A stretch of DNA of 64,000 nt from Sipunculus nudus (GCA_026874595.1 CM049314.1:75346300-75410299); one strand, 5' to 3'; numbered from the stretch's first letter, positions 34,691-47,474 are shown. Notes: generated by a model not told the origin, from the sequence alone. Translations and numbers: made by a program.

Positions 34691-37600
34691 TTTTTTAGCT
34701 CAGCTGACTGTAAGTCATCTGAGCTAAAGCGATCACTCTTTGTCCGTCGTCCGTCCGGCAATCCGGCCGTCTGTCCGTTAACAAGGCACAAATCGTAACC
34801 GCTGGACCTGGAATCTTCTTACTTTACATCCAGACAGGTCCATGAAAAATCTCCATTGAAACCTGAAATTAGTTCTCTGTTACGCATATCCATTAAGCTG
34901 TATGGCTCCAAAATACCCCCAGAATAATGAAAAATTTGATACAAAAACTCCAGTATCTCAATAACTTTAAAACTGATGCTCATGATTTTTTGGCATACAT
35001 AATGATCATGACATGTTCCATCAGTTTTAGCAGACTGGGTGTGCCACCTCTATTTTTAGCAAACTGTGAGCTTATGCGATGGTGCGGCGGCGTGCGTCGT
35101 GCGTCGTCTGTACGTTAACCATAGCTATCTCAAAAATGGCAGGAGCTAGCATCACCAAATTTTTTGCAGACAATCAGTCATCCAAAAAACTATATCGGAT
35201 TTTGTTAATTTTTTTCTAACTGCATTTTCTTAGATTTTATAGGGAAAAAGCTAAAACAGCTTTAAAAATCTTCTTCTCCGAAACTGTCCAGCCAAATTGT
35301 CCAATATTTCAAAGAAATGATCCCTGGAACAATCTTTCTCAAGTTTGTTCGAAAGGTTCCAGTTTGGAGATTTTTGGCCGAGATACAGGAGGTTGAACTT
35401 TGTTAACTGTGCAAAATAGCATATTAAAATTTAAATCTCAGAAAAGGCTGTAGCTATCTTCACCAAATTTAATGCCAATGTTGGTCACATAGGTCATATT
35501 TGAAATTGAGGTATTGGTGGCGCCACCTGCATCGGCCTTTTTTCTCCGGGGGTCATCAGTGCCTGTATCACACTGAGGGCTACAAAAAACTTCTTCTCTA
35601 AAACCATATGGCCAAAATGTTTAATATTGCACAGAAATGATCCTAGGGTAGTGCTTTCTGAAGTTTAATCAAATGGTCTCTTTTCAGTCACTTTTTGCTA
35701 GTTATGGGAAGCTGAATTTAGTCATATGCCATAACAGCCCATTTTAGCTCAGTGGCTACAAAGATCTTCTTCTCAAAAACCACTGAACCAAATTCTTAAA
35801 TCTCACACATTAATTATCCTCAGATGTTGATAATTCAAGTTTGTTCAAATGATTTTGGTTCAGTGCATTTTGGCTGAGTTACGGGGAGCTGAATTTAGCC
35901 AGTTTGCTGTATCGTCCTATATGAGTTATAAACCTGCGGAACGTTTTTCGACTGTGCCACTGAAGCCAGTTTGTTAAATATTTTACAAGAATTATTCCTA
36001 CAATAATTCTTATAATAATTTTCATTAATGGTTCCACATAAATGATTTTTGGCTGAATTATGGAGATTGAAGTGAGTCATTTTACCATATATGTTAACTG
36101 TGTGATGCCGTTACATCTAGCCTGGCACCAGTTTATCAGCATCTATTACATCATGCCACTAGACATTTAGATTTCAGGTTATCTTTGGTTGATATTGACA
36201 AGAAAGATTTTTTAAAAGCTTTTAAAAAATTTAGATTTATGATTTAACAGGCAATGTTACAATCAGGGATATTAAGCTCTCTGTGGCTATATAAAGACAA
36301 CTGTACGTGGATTATAAATTATTGGTATCCCTACTCAACTTAGTTCAAGAATTTGCCATCAATGAGGTATATCTGTATTTTAATTTTGCATTCAGTATGC
36401 ATCCGTAATAATTTTACATTTATTCCTGATTTCTTTTTTTTTATAAAAAGTCAGCTGAAAAGCATTTTGTATGGGGAAAATAAATTTCAAAGTAGGGACC
36501 ACTTTTGTGTTCGGATGGCAGCACTTGGTTTACCATTGGCAGATTGCCAGCGCCTTGATGTTGGCCATTAGCCAAGATGATGTCAGCTCTATAAATAGTT
36601 TTGGCACAGTGCCTGGATGGTATAGGTCAAGAGTTCACTCAGTGCTGTAGCTGCATTCTATTTATAGCTTTGGCAGACTGCTCACTGCATCATATTTGGC
36701 ACCGAAAGTTCAGCCTGAATCTATTTATAGCTTTAGCAGGCTGCCAACTGTGTCAGATTATGCAACAGGTCAAGAGTTCACTCAGTGCAGCCAATTAGAT
36801 GTCAAAAGTTCACTCAGTCTAGCCAGGTACAGGTCAAGAGTTCACACAGTGCAGTAGCTTGAGGCAGCAATTTGTCACAGGTCACTCGGGGCAACTGCCT
36901 TACTCACCTAAGCCTTGTCAGCCCAGTGCATATATTGATGTATTGGACTGATGTTTTGACCTGTCTATGCGTCTTTGATGGTATTCTCATTTACAAGTTA
37001 GGTGGTGCCACGTACATTGACTTTTGCACAGTGTATGTGCCTGCTTATTTCTACAGAGGAATTTGATATATCAGCCTGAAATTGGGCATATTTATACATA
37101 TCGAATAGCTTTGTCACATACAAGACTGATGGTGTCACCTACAATAATTTTTGTACAGTGTATGTCCCTGCTTATTTCTCAGGAGGGGTTTGGTATATCA
37201 GTCTGAAAATTGGGCAAATTTGTCTATCTCTGATAGCTTGGTTGTATACAAGACTAGTGGTGCCAGCTACAGTCATTTTTGTGTTGTTTGCACCCATGCC
37301 AGAATTTCAGCAGTGATATTTGTGTAATTGTTTCTTATTCAAAATGTTCAGTACTTGCATTGTTCATATACATGAAAAGTAATGGTTCAGCATTGAAGCA
37401 TTATACCTGGTGTATTTCCCAGTGCACAGGTTCGCATTAGGCCTGTAGGCCTTGTTTTCAAATTTTTACGAATTATTTTCTCTATTTTTAGACCTTTAAA
37501 GATGTGGTTATCTTTCAACAGGGTACAAATTGTAAAGACTGGACCTTGAATCTTCATTCTTGTCATACAAGGAGGCCCATGAAAAGTGTCTGTGGAAACC

Positions 37601-37981
37601 TGAAATTATAGGACTCTGTTACCCATATCCTTCAAGCTATAGGACTCAAAAGTATCCCTCAGAATAATGGAAAATTTGATAAAAAAGCTGAAATATCTGA
37701 ACAACTAATCAAGAGACCACCATGCTTCTTTGCATGGATATTGACCATTAAGTGTTTTTATTAGTTTCTGCAGACTGCTGGAGCCACCTGTATTTTTTGT
37801 TAAAGTTTACGCATTTTTTCTCTATTTTTGAGATATATTAATACAGACACAATCTCAGCCTGTTGGTTAATCTGTTTGATGCTTCAGTTGAATGGTTATA
37901 TACTACCATTCAGATGATAAAATTTCCTTTTGGAAATCTCTTCCCAGTCAGCTGAGCGTCATGACCCATGGGTCACTTGTT
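34691..37981 (+). mobile_element. Family A copy 2, split by a B copy
   Basis: The left end T-AGCTCAGCTGAC with GTCC repeats is at 34691. The right end is GTCAGCTGAGC, GACCCATGGGTC, ACTTGTT, ending at 37981. It has two ~335-bp units of the kind arrayed in copy 1 (markers at 34786 and 37520). The first unit is cut after 'gccacctctattttt' by copy B2 and resumes as 'ttcaaatttttacg' at 37457. Confidence 0.78.
35053..37456 (+). mobile_element. HINE-like family B copy 2 (short form), nested in A copy 2
   Basis: The left end T5-AGCAAACTGTGAGCTTATGCGA has a decayed inverted repeat. The right end is CACAGGTTCGCATT, the AGGCC-TGTA-GGCCT hairpin (37439-37452), then TGTT. Same block order as B copy 1, including the ~30-bp 'caagagttcactcagtgcag' minisatellite (36765-36860). 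It sits in a T run of copy A2 with no target duplication beyond T. Confidence 0.8.
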
Positions 37982-38815
37982 CTAATATTATTGCGATATC
38001 GATGTCACAAACTCTGATCTGTCTTAGCTAGGGCCGCAGTCAGTCACTAGCAATTTTGGTATATTTTTAGTAGGAACTTCCAACACGGAGTGACAATTTT
38101 CCCCAACCTGTGTCAGTACACAGGTGTGAAGCGTAACCTATTTTAGGGCTACTAGCTACAGGCTGCTACCCGGTACCCACGTACCAGTTGACCGCTGATC
38201 GGGATTGTAATCAGGCAATCGTCAAACTGATGAACCCTCACACGCCAACTCTGAATGGTTCTGAACGTATCCTGTGCCATTTTGCACTAGTCAAGCCATC
38301 TTTGGTTTATCGGATAATATGTAATCTGGACTTTTGAAAAAGAGATATGTACAGATATTTTATTTTCAATAAGGCCATGACGGTATTGTTTTGAACAAAA
38401 CACAGACTTTCTCTTGGCAGAGCGGTTTTCTGTTTATACCGTAAGGGATACTGTATAACGTGTGCTAGGTTTGCAGAGCCTGCTCAGTGAAATACACCTA
38501 GGAATATGGCGGGTGTCCTTAAAATCCCTTATTGTCGGTGTCAACAATGCTGGCAAAATCTATTGTAACATTGTATATAATATTTATATATATCTATTGA
38601 GAAACAAAAACTACTAATATTTACAATAATTTTATTGCCAGAACTATATAATATACATGCTGCAGGGATTGGCTGTTGACACCACAATGAAATTTTCACG
38701 TCCCAGTGACATAACCGGTCAGACAGGGTGGTTGGTTGTCTATTGCAGATTGTTGCCAATGTTTTAGGCCTGTGTAAAAGCCGTTACATATTTTTGACAT
38801 TGGTATTTGGGGATA
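37982..38815. other. Low-repeat island, no gene recognised
   Basis: Does not resemble the families in this window. It has a perfect hairpin CCTGTGT-CAGT-ACACAGG at about 38108-38125. TGTTGACACC near 38680 is inverted relative to GGTGTCAACA near 38537. No protein-like frame. Confidence 0.45.
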
Positions 38816-41800
38816 AATTTTCTGGCTTGTACATGAGATTTTATGATAGTCATTTGGCTAAGTAAGCATACTAACATTAATGTTCCATCTCAGAAACTAC
38901 AGGGGCTGTCATCGCCAAGTTTTGTGCAAATGTTGGTCACATGACTCATATTTGAAACTGCAATTTTTGTAGCGCCATCTACATCGACATGTTTTTTTAA
39001 TGGAAAAAAATCTTAATTTTAACCTGTTTCAGTTTTGAAATAGTTTATGATGAAACTTTCAAGCTGAATCAATTGATTTTTTCTTAAGAATCGTCTTAGG
39101 GTAGGGTTCCTTTTAATTGTATAAGAATAGATTTGGGTTTTATTATTTGTTGGAATCATAGAAAGCTGCATGAAATTGGTCTTGTGGCCATTGGTAAGCC
39201 TATTTCAAACTGAGGGCTGCAATTATAGTCTTCTTCTGCGAAGCTGTTGTTTCAACTTCTGTAACATTTTGAGGCCTTTGTTTAAAGTTTATTAAATGAT
39301 TGTTGGGAAAAAATATTGGACCTTTAATAAGAAAGGACTACATCTTTTATTAGCGAACCTGTGAGCTAATGCGATGGTGTGGCGTCTGTCGTCCGTCGGC
39401 CGTCGTCCATCGTCTGTACGTTAACCCATACTATCTTGAAAACGGCAAGAGGTGGCATCGTGAAATTTTATTTTAAAAATTAGTCATCTAAAAAACTATA
39501 TCTGATTTTGCATTTTTTGGCTAACTGCATTTTCTTAGATTTTATAGGGAAAAAGTTAAAAATCTTCTTCTCTGAAACTGTTCAGCCAAATTTTCCAATA
39601 TTTCACAGAAATGATTCCTGGAATAATCTATCTCAGGTTTGTTTGAATGGTTTAATTCGGTGATATTTGGCTGAGTTACAGGAAGTTGAACTTAGTCATC
39701 TGTCCATAAAAGCATACTAAAATTACAATCTCAGAAATGGCTGGAGCTATCATCACCAAATTTTATGCCAATGTTGTTCACATGAGACATATCTGAAATT
39801 GAGGTATTGGTGGCGCCATCTGCATCAACCTTTTTTGTACGGGGGTCATCAGTGCCCGTATCTTACTGACGGCTACAAAAAACTTCTAAAAAAGTTTAAT
39901 ATCGCACAGAAATGATCCTAGGGTAGTGTTTTCTGAAATTTGTTCAAATGGTCTAAGTTCAGTGACTTTTGGCTGAGTTATGGGAAGCTGAGTTTAGTCA
40001 TATGCTGTAACAGCCCATTTTAGCTCAGTGGCTACAAAGATCTTCTCCTCAAAAACCACTGGGCCAAATTCTTAAATCTCACAAATTAATTATCTTTAGA
40101 TGTTGATAATTCAAGTTTGTTCAAATGGTTTTGGTTCAGTGATTTTTGGCTGAGTTGTGGGAAACTTAACTTAGCCATTTTGCTGTATTTTCCCATATGA
40201 TTTATAAACCTGTAAAATTTTTTTTGACTGACCCTACTGAGGCTCATTTGTTTAATATTTTACAAGAATAATCCCCTGAATAATTCTTATAATAATTGTC
40301 TTTTATGGTTCCAAAAAATGAATTTTGGCTGAATTTTAAAGGTTCAATTGAGTCATTTTACCATATATGTTAGCTGTGTGAAGCAGATACACAGATACAT
40401 CTAGATACATCTAGACTGGCACCAGTTTATCAGCATTTATTACATCATGCCTCTAGACATTAAAATTTTAGGTTATCTATGGTTAATATTGACAAAAAAT
40501 GTTTTTTAAAAGCTTTTAAAAAATGTAGATTTATGATTTTTAGATATTCCTAATGCCAGGCAATGTTTACAATCACAGCTATACAGCTCTCTGTGGGTAT
40601 ATAAAGACGGCTGTACATGGATTATAAATAATTGGTATCCATAGTCAAATTAATTCAAGATTTTGCCATCAGTGAGATGTATCTGTATTACAATTTTTCA
40701 TTCAATATGCATCTGTATTAATTTTTAGTGAACCTGTGAGCTAATTTGATGTTGTGGCGGCGTTTGTCTTCTGTACGTTTACCCATACTATTTTGAAAAT
40801 GATTGGTGCTAGCATCATGAAATTTAATGCAAAAAATTAGCCATCTGAAAATTTTCTTAAATTTTATAGAGAAAAAGCTAAAAAAATTTTTTAAAATCTT
40901 CTCCTCCGAAACACTCAAGCCAAATTGTTCAATATTTCACAGAAATAATCTTTTATACCATCTCCTTCAATTTTGTTCAGAAAGTTGAACTTAGTCATCT
41001 GTCAAAAAAAAGCATACTAAACTGACAGTCTCAGAAACAGCCAGAGCTATCATCAATTTTTTTTGCCAGTGTTGGTCACATGAGTCATATATGAAATTCA
41101 GGTATTGGTGGCACCACCTGAATTGACTTATTTTTGTAGGGGGGTTATTGGTCATCTGTACATTAATCCATAATTTCTCAGGAAAAGAAGGATCTACCAT
41201 TCCCAGATTTTATGCAATAATCTGTCACATATCAAATTTTGTGGGATTCACCTTATTTTTTTGCTATCTGCATTTACTCAGATTTTATAAGGAAAAAGCT
41301 GACAATATTTTAAAAGTAGTCTTCTTGTAGACGGTCCAGCCTAATTCAGTAATTGTTAAATATTTTACATAAATGATCCCAGAGGCAAGCCCTCTCAAGT
41401 TTGTTCAAATGGTTTGCATTTGATGAATTTTAGTGGAGTTACACAAATTTGAACAGTCATTCGGCCAAGTAAGCATACTGACATAGTACTCTCAGAAATG
41501 ACAGAACCTAGCATTACCAGGTATTGTGCAAATGTTGGTCACATGACTCATATTTAAAGTTGTAGGTTTAGTGGTGCCACCTACATTGACCTGTTTTTTA
41601 TGGGCAAAAAACCTCATAATATTAGCCTTTTTCAGCTTAATGATGAAACTGTCAAGTTGAATTGTTCAATTTTTCAAAAGAATTATCCTATGACATGGTT
41701 CTTTCAATCATATCAGAATATACTGAGTTTGTTGATTTTTGGTTGAGTTGTGAAAAGCTTAAGTTGGTCTTATGGCCATTATTATGTCTTTTTCAAACTG

Positions 41801-43849
41801 AGGACTGCAATAGTGTTCTTCTACAAAATTATTATTTAAATTATATCTTCTGTAACATTGAACAAAAATTATTTTTTAGGTGGCCTTTGTTCAAGTTTAC
41901 TAGAATGATTTTTGGCAGAACTATTGGACCTTTAACAATGAAAGTACTGCATCTTTTATTATTCTAGATATTTTGATAAAAAGTTTATGAATATGTCGGC
42001 TTGAAAAAAGAAATTTTAAACAAAGTCTTTCAGTATGTGTAAACAGATATACCAACAGGCAAAGTTGAATCTGTATCTTTGAATAGGTTGAGAAACTGCC
42101 AACTGTTTCAGATTTTGGAACAGATCAAGAGTTCATTCAGTGCAGCCAGATATAGGTCAAGAGTTCAGTCAGTGCAGCCAAGCACATGGCATGTGATCAC
42201 GTCATGGGTGACATGTGAACACCTCATGGGCACCATGTGATCACTTCATGGGTGTCAAGCCCCTCAGGGCAGGGCCCCTGCATGAGCTTAAGCAATGGTG
42301 TGGCAACTATTTCAGATTTGGCAACAGGCTAGAGGTCAGTCTGGATCTATTTATAGCTTTGGCAGACTGCCAACTGTATCAGATTAGGCAACAGGTCAAC
42401 AGTTCACTTGGTGCAGCCAGGTATGGGTCAGGAGTTTACTCAGTGCAGTAGCTGTATTCTATTTATAGCTTTGGCAGACTGCCAACTATGTCAGATTATG
42501 CAACAGGTCAAGAGTTCACTCAGTTCAGCCAGGTACGGGTCAAAAGTTTACTCAGTCTAGCCAGGTGCAGGCCATGAGTTCACTCAGTGCAGTAGTCAAA
42601 CAATTTGTCACAGTTCACTCGGGGCAACAGCCTTTCTCACCTAAGCCTGGTCAGCCCCATGCATCAGACGCAAGGTAAGTTTGATGTTTTGGCCTAATAT
42701 TTAGACCTGTCTATGTGTCTTTGATGGCTTTCTCGCTAACAAGACAGGTATCGCCACCTACCATGACTTTTGCACATGTTTTTCTCAGGAGGGGTTTGAT
42801 ATATCAGTCTGAAATTGGGCGAATGTATTTATCTCTGATAGCTTCGTTGTATGCAAGACTGGTGGTGCCAGCTACAATCTTTTTAGTGTTGTGTGCACCT
42901 TTGCCAGAATTTCAGCAGTGATGTTTGTGTCATTGTTTCTTACATAATGTTTAGTACTTGCATTGTTCATATACATGAAAAGTAATGGTCCAGCATTGAA
43001 GCATTATACCTGGTGTATTTCCCAATGCACAGGTTTGCATTAGGCCTGTAGGCCTTGTTATTCTAAACATTTTGATTAAACAATCTTATTGATATGTCAG
43101 CTTGGAATAAAGCATTGTACCCAAAGTCTTTCAGTATATATGTGTAAACAATTTACCAACAGGACAAGATTGTGTCTGTATCTATAAATAGATAGTCAGA
43201 ATACAAACTTTTTCAGTGGCAACAGGCCAAAGGTCAGTCTGGATCTAATTATAGCTTTAGCAGACTGCCAACTGTGTCAAATTATGAAACAGGTCAAGAG
43301 TTCATTCATGTGCAGCCGGGTGCAGATCAAAAGTTTACTCAGTGCAGTAGCTGCAGAGAGTTATTTGTTCCGGTTCACTTGGGGCAACTGCCTTCCTCAC
43401 ATAGGCCTGGTCAGCCCAGTGCACCTGACTCAAGAGATGTTTGATATATTGGCCTGATATTTTGATCTGTCCATGCATGTTTGATGGCTTTCTGTTCGCA
43501 AGACTGGTGACGCCACCTACAATAATTTTTTGCACAGTGTATGTTCCTGCTTATTTCTCCGGGGTTTGATATATCAGTCTGAAATTGCACATGTATACAT
43601 CTTGGATAACTACATCATATAAAAGACTGATGGTGCTACCTACAATCATTTTTGTGTTGTGTGCACCCATGCTAATATTTCAGTAGTGATGTTTTTGTAA
43701 TTAGTTCTTGTACAAATTGTGTAGTACTTTCAGTTTTCATATGAATGTTACACATGTAAGCCTTCTTGAAAATAATGGTCCAGGGTTGAAGCATTTTACC
43801 TGGTGTATAAACCATTGCACTAGTTCTGATTAGGCCTGTGGGCCTTGTT
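38816..43849 (+). mobile_element. Older family B copy, left end missing, split by another B copy
   Basis: B-type sequence at 38816-39345 ('catttggctaagtaagcata', 'gttggtcacatgactcata') is interrupted in 'actacatcttttat' and resumes at 43060 as 'attctaaacattttgattaaac'. Together these match the unbroken 'catcttttattattctagatattttgataaa' at 41950. It ends with AGGCCTGTGGGCCTTGTT near 43849. Confidence 0.65.
39346..43059 (+). mobile_element. Family B long form with two heads
   Basis: First left end at 39346 (TAGCGAACCTGTGAGCTAATGCGA); second left-end-like start at 40722 (T5-AGTGAACCTGTGAGCTAAT); one right end at 43059 (hairpin and TTGTT). The second head lies at the same place in the body as the head-like sequence in the copy at 26393-29144. 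It includes the TGATCA minisatellite (42184-42262) and the ~30-bp 'gttcactcagtgcag' units. Confidence 0.68.
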
Positions 43850-45179
43850 TTTGGTAAGATTTTAAACGTTTCCAATTATATCCAGAGTGGCAGCAGTGAT
43901 CTCCTACAGATATGATCGTCTTAACCACAGTGTCAGTCTTGTCAATAAACGTCTCTGGTATATTAGTTGGGTCAATTTACAGTTTCGCCCCCCAAATTAT
44001 CACTACACTAGTACAGATATTTTATTGCTTTGGTATTATTGAATACTAAGAATATCACACTAAAAATAAAAAAAAACTCAGACTTTGAAGTGGATAATTG
44101 TTATTTTCAAAATGGTGTCAAAGATGGCCTCCCACCCCAAAAGGTCTGTTATAATGCAATGTTTAATTTGTTGACAGGCATTCCTTACATCAAGTGAAAG
44201 AATTACAGTCATCAAAATGCTTGAATTCCCGATTGATGTATATGCCATCAGGATCCATCCGATAACATGGACAGACACCAACTACAGACTGAAAATTGAA
44301 GTTTTGGGCTGTCCAGGTGGCGTATTTTGAATTTTGCAAGCATGCCAAGCAATGTGCAAAGATTTGCTTCAGTTCTTTGTGCATTTAACCATAACAAACT
44401 TTGGTTAATTTTCCATACCTTTAAGAATCCTTTTAAGAATATGAGCCAAGAGCATGAATAGAGGGAACATAACCAAGCAAATATAGTGAATTCCACTACC
44501 CATGTTCACCTGATATTTTGCAATTATCTCTACATAAGACAAACTTGCCAAACAAAATTTACACATATCGAATAAAGAGGCAAATGTGTAATTATTGGTA
44601 CCTTACCTGCTCACAATATCAATATTTTTACTTTACAGCCTGGTTGATATGTCTCATATATATCTGTGGTTCATGGACTCCCTAATAATTGGCCATTGTT
44701 TATCCTCCTTGGATATGGAGTATCCCTAGATAAGTAATGTGACGTCACATTGAAGTGTGTGCATGCGGAGAATACAAGTGTCGCTGTAAAGAGAGGTCGG
44801 CGCTCGATCTTGATTATTTGTCTCATGAATGTTGGTGCCTCTTTAGTACTTGAGGTCTATTATAAAGTCTTCACTGTTCCCTGATATGCCCATTTCAGAG
44901 ATCAATGGTAAGATGTCGGTACAAAATGGATGACTTACTCATAAAATCGTTTTAAATTGATTACAGGAAAATAACAAAAGATAGGCTATTATTTCCATAA
45001 TTTATTACGCATTTACTCTTTCTGCCATAAGGACAAAAAGTTTTGGTGTTCTTAGGCTCAAAATAATATAATCATGAAAAACAGGTGGACAGGGGTGCTG
45101 GAATGGACTATACATCTCTTTTCAATATTAAAAACTAAATACACAAAATACTTGAGTGGAGAATCTGTAGAACAGCTAA
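43850..45179. other. Low-repeat region with one weak candidate exon
   Basis: On the minus strand at 44190-44384 a frame reads through QSVVGVCPCYRMDPDGIY and INREFKHFDDCNSFT to a stop. A TTTTCAG acceptor-like sequence lies upstream of QSVV and a GTAAGG lies just after the stop. I do not recognise the protein. Otherwise nothing is seen. Confidence 0.3.
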
Positions 45180-45760
45180 TTTGTAGCCCCCAGCCTATAT
45201 TGGCTGATGGGTTATTGTCATCACCCATGCTGTCTGTCTGTACATCTGTCCGGTAACTATTACCTTGTAAGCAGGATTTCTCATAAAGAATTTAATAAAG
45301 GTGCTTCAGATGCATATCAACAAAAAAAAATTCAATCAATTTTAAAAGGTGGGTGACCGTGGCCTACTGATCAAGGTCAAAGAGCTAGTATTAAAAAAAA
45401 AAACTATTAGTGAATTCTCATGAGCCACTCATTATAAAAACAATGAATTTGGCCTTGATGGTCTGTAATTGCTGCACAAAAGGCATATTTTTCCTAAATT
45501 TTGAAACATTAGTTGTTTCCAACACAAGAGTTTGAAAACTGGTGACCTTGACAATTGCAGGTCTGCAGAATTTAATTATTTTTATGACCCCTATAACTTA
45601 TGAAGCACTGCACATTTTTCTTCTAGCTCGACACACCAGGACACGTTCCCACCACGTTCTCAGAAGAGTTTGAAAACTTGTGACCCTGTAACTTTGATCT
45701 TCAAGGTCAAATGTGCAGAAAGATATGAATATTATGACCCTTATCTCTGAAGTACTGCAT
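45180..45760 (+). mobile_element. Fragment of another tandem-unit element, family F
   Basis: Begins near TGTAGCCCCCAGCC with a CTGTCTGTCTGT run. It has two diverged ~140-bp units ('agtttgaaaactggtgacc...tatgacccctataactta...agcactgca') at about 45531 and 45667. It is cut by the A copy at 45761. The right end is not seen. Confidence 0.5.
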
Positions 45761-46715
45761 TTTAAGCTCAGCTGACTGTAAGTCATCTGCGCTTTAGTCT
45801 TGGTCCTTTGTCCATCAGCTATGTGTCTGTCTGTCCGTCTGCTCATCCATCCGCTGTCTGTCTGTTAAATTGGCATATTTTGTAAATGTTGGACCTACGA
45901 ATCTGAAATTCAGTATATTTCCTAACTACAAACAAGAAATTATGTCAGTTATATATTGTGTAATTTCGTCAAGTTATTGACTGGAACATGAAATCATGCT
46001 CTTTGTAAAACACCAACAAATTTATATACTAACTTAACATGAGGAGTGCTGAAGCTAAAGACATTTTTTCCAGGGATATGACTTTTTTTAATCAAGATTC
46101 AATTGTATAATGAAATTTAGATCTGAATTTTGAAAATTTTAAAGTTATTAGTATAAACATAAAAGCAATACCTTAAATTTTGCCCAGATTTGACCATGGC
46201 ACTTTTTTTCTGAAACTGCTGTGGATTTAATTTACACAGCGTGTTTTCATAAGCATTTCATCTATAAACTTAAACATTTGAAACCAGTTGATAAAAAAAC
46301 TGTATATTTTGTTCAAGTTTTCAAGCACCATGTGCAGTTTCAAGCAAGCATCATGCAGTTTGCTAGAGCTCAGCTCCCCAGCTTCCATGGCCCGCTCTCA
46401 GCTCCAAATATTTGGCATAGTACAGAGAGATGTCCCCAATGTCCCCTACCATGCCAGGAATTGAGTCTCGTTCCTTTGAGATATTCAGGAAAAACCTCAG
46501 TTTTCTATTAAAACCTCATTTTATATTTCAAGATTGACTAATATCAAAACCACTCATTTGTTTTTATCTAATTTAGTATGCATATTTTTCCATAAATTTT
46601 CTGTGTACACAGCAGAAATGAATACTTTTTTAGGGATATAACCTGTTTTTAATCAAGACTCAATTGTATACTGAATATTAGATCTGAATTTTGCAAATTT
46701 TTTAAGAATCAATCA
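45761..46715 (+). mobile_element. Family A copy 6, right end missing
   Basis: Left end AAGCTCAGCTGACTGTAAG with GTCC/GTCT repeats, then units of the second A subfamily ('gaccatggcac', 'atgtccccaatgtcccctacc'). No GACCCATGGGTC end is present. Confidence 0.65.
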
Positions 46716-46734
46716 GACATAGGGTCGTTACAGT

Positions 46735-46818
46735 TGTTCTATTACTATTACTATTACTTTCAATTTCTGATATTACTATTACCACATTTTACCTTCTATT
46801 TCTATTACTATAACTATA
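46735..46818. repeat. ATTACT-rich microsatellite
   Basis: Imperfect 'attact(a)' hexamer run at the edge of an A fragment. Confidence 0.75.
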
Positions 46819-46889
46819 GAACAAAGATTAATGACCGCAATTCGAGGAGGGGTAAATAGGAATAGCAGAGATGCTATGCACTCCTTTCT

Positions 46890-47470
46890 TTAATATAGCA
46901 GCCGGAGCTATCATTACCAAATTTTATGCCAGTGTTGGTCACATGAGTCATATATGAAATTCAGGTATTGGTGGCGCCACTTGCATAGACCTTTCTGTAC
47001 GGGGGTCAATCTGTCATCTGTTCATTAACCCATTGTTCCTCGGGAAAGCAGGATCTTACATCCCATGATTTCATGCAATTATCTGTCACATTACAAATGT
47101 GTAGGATTCAGCTTATTTTTTCCTATCTGCATTTTTCCTAGATTTTATAGGTAAAAGGCTGAAAAACTTTTAAAGATCTTCTTCTTGTAAAGGTCAAGCC
47201 AAATTGTTCAATATTTAAACAGAAATGATCCCAGAGGAAACCCCCTCTCAAGTTTGTTCAAATGGTTTGCATTTGATGAATTTTAGTGGAGTTGCACAAA
47301 TTTGAACAGTCATTTGGCCAAGTAAGCATACTGACATAGCAATCTCAGAAATGAATGGAGCTAGCATCACCAAACATTATGCAAATGTTGGTTATATGAG
47401 TCATATTTGAAATTGCAGATTTTGTGGCGCAACCTACATTGACCTGTTTTTTTGCGGCAAAAACTAGTAG
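46890..47470 (+). mobile_element. Family B fragment, left flank of the LTR element
   Basis: Matches the B body from 'ggagctatcat(t/c)acc' through 'catttggccaagtaagcata' to 'gtggcgcaacctacattgacctg'. It stops at GTAG, the target duplication of the LTR element. Confidence 0.65.
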
Positions 47471-47474
47471 TAGT

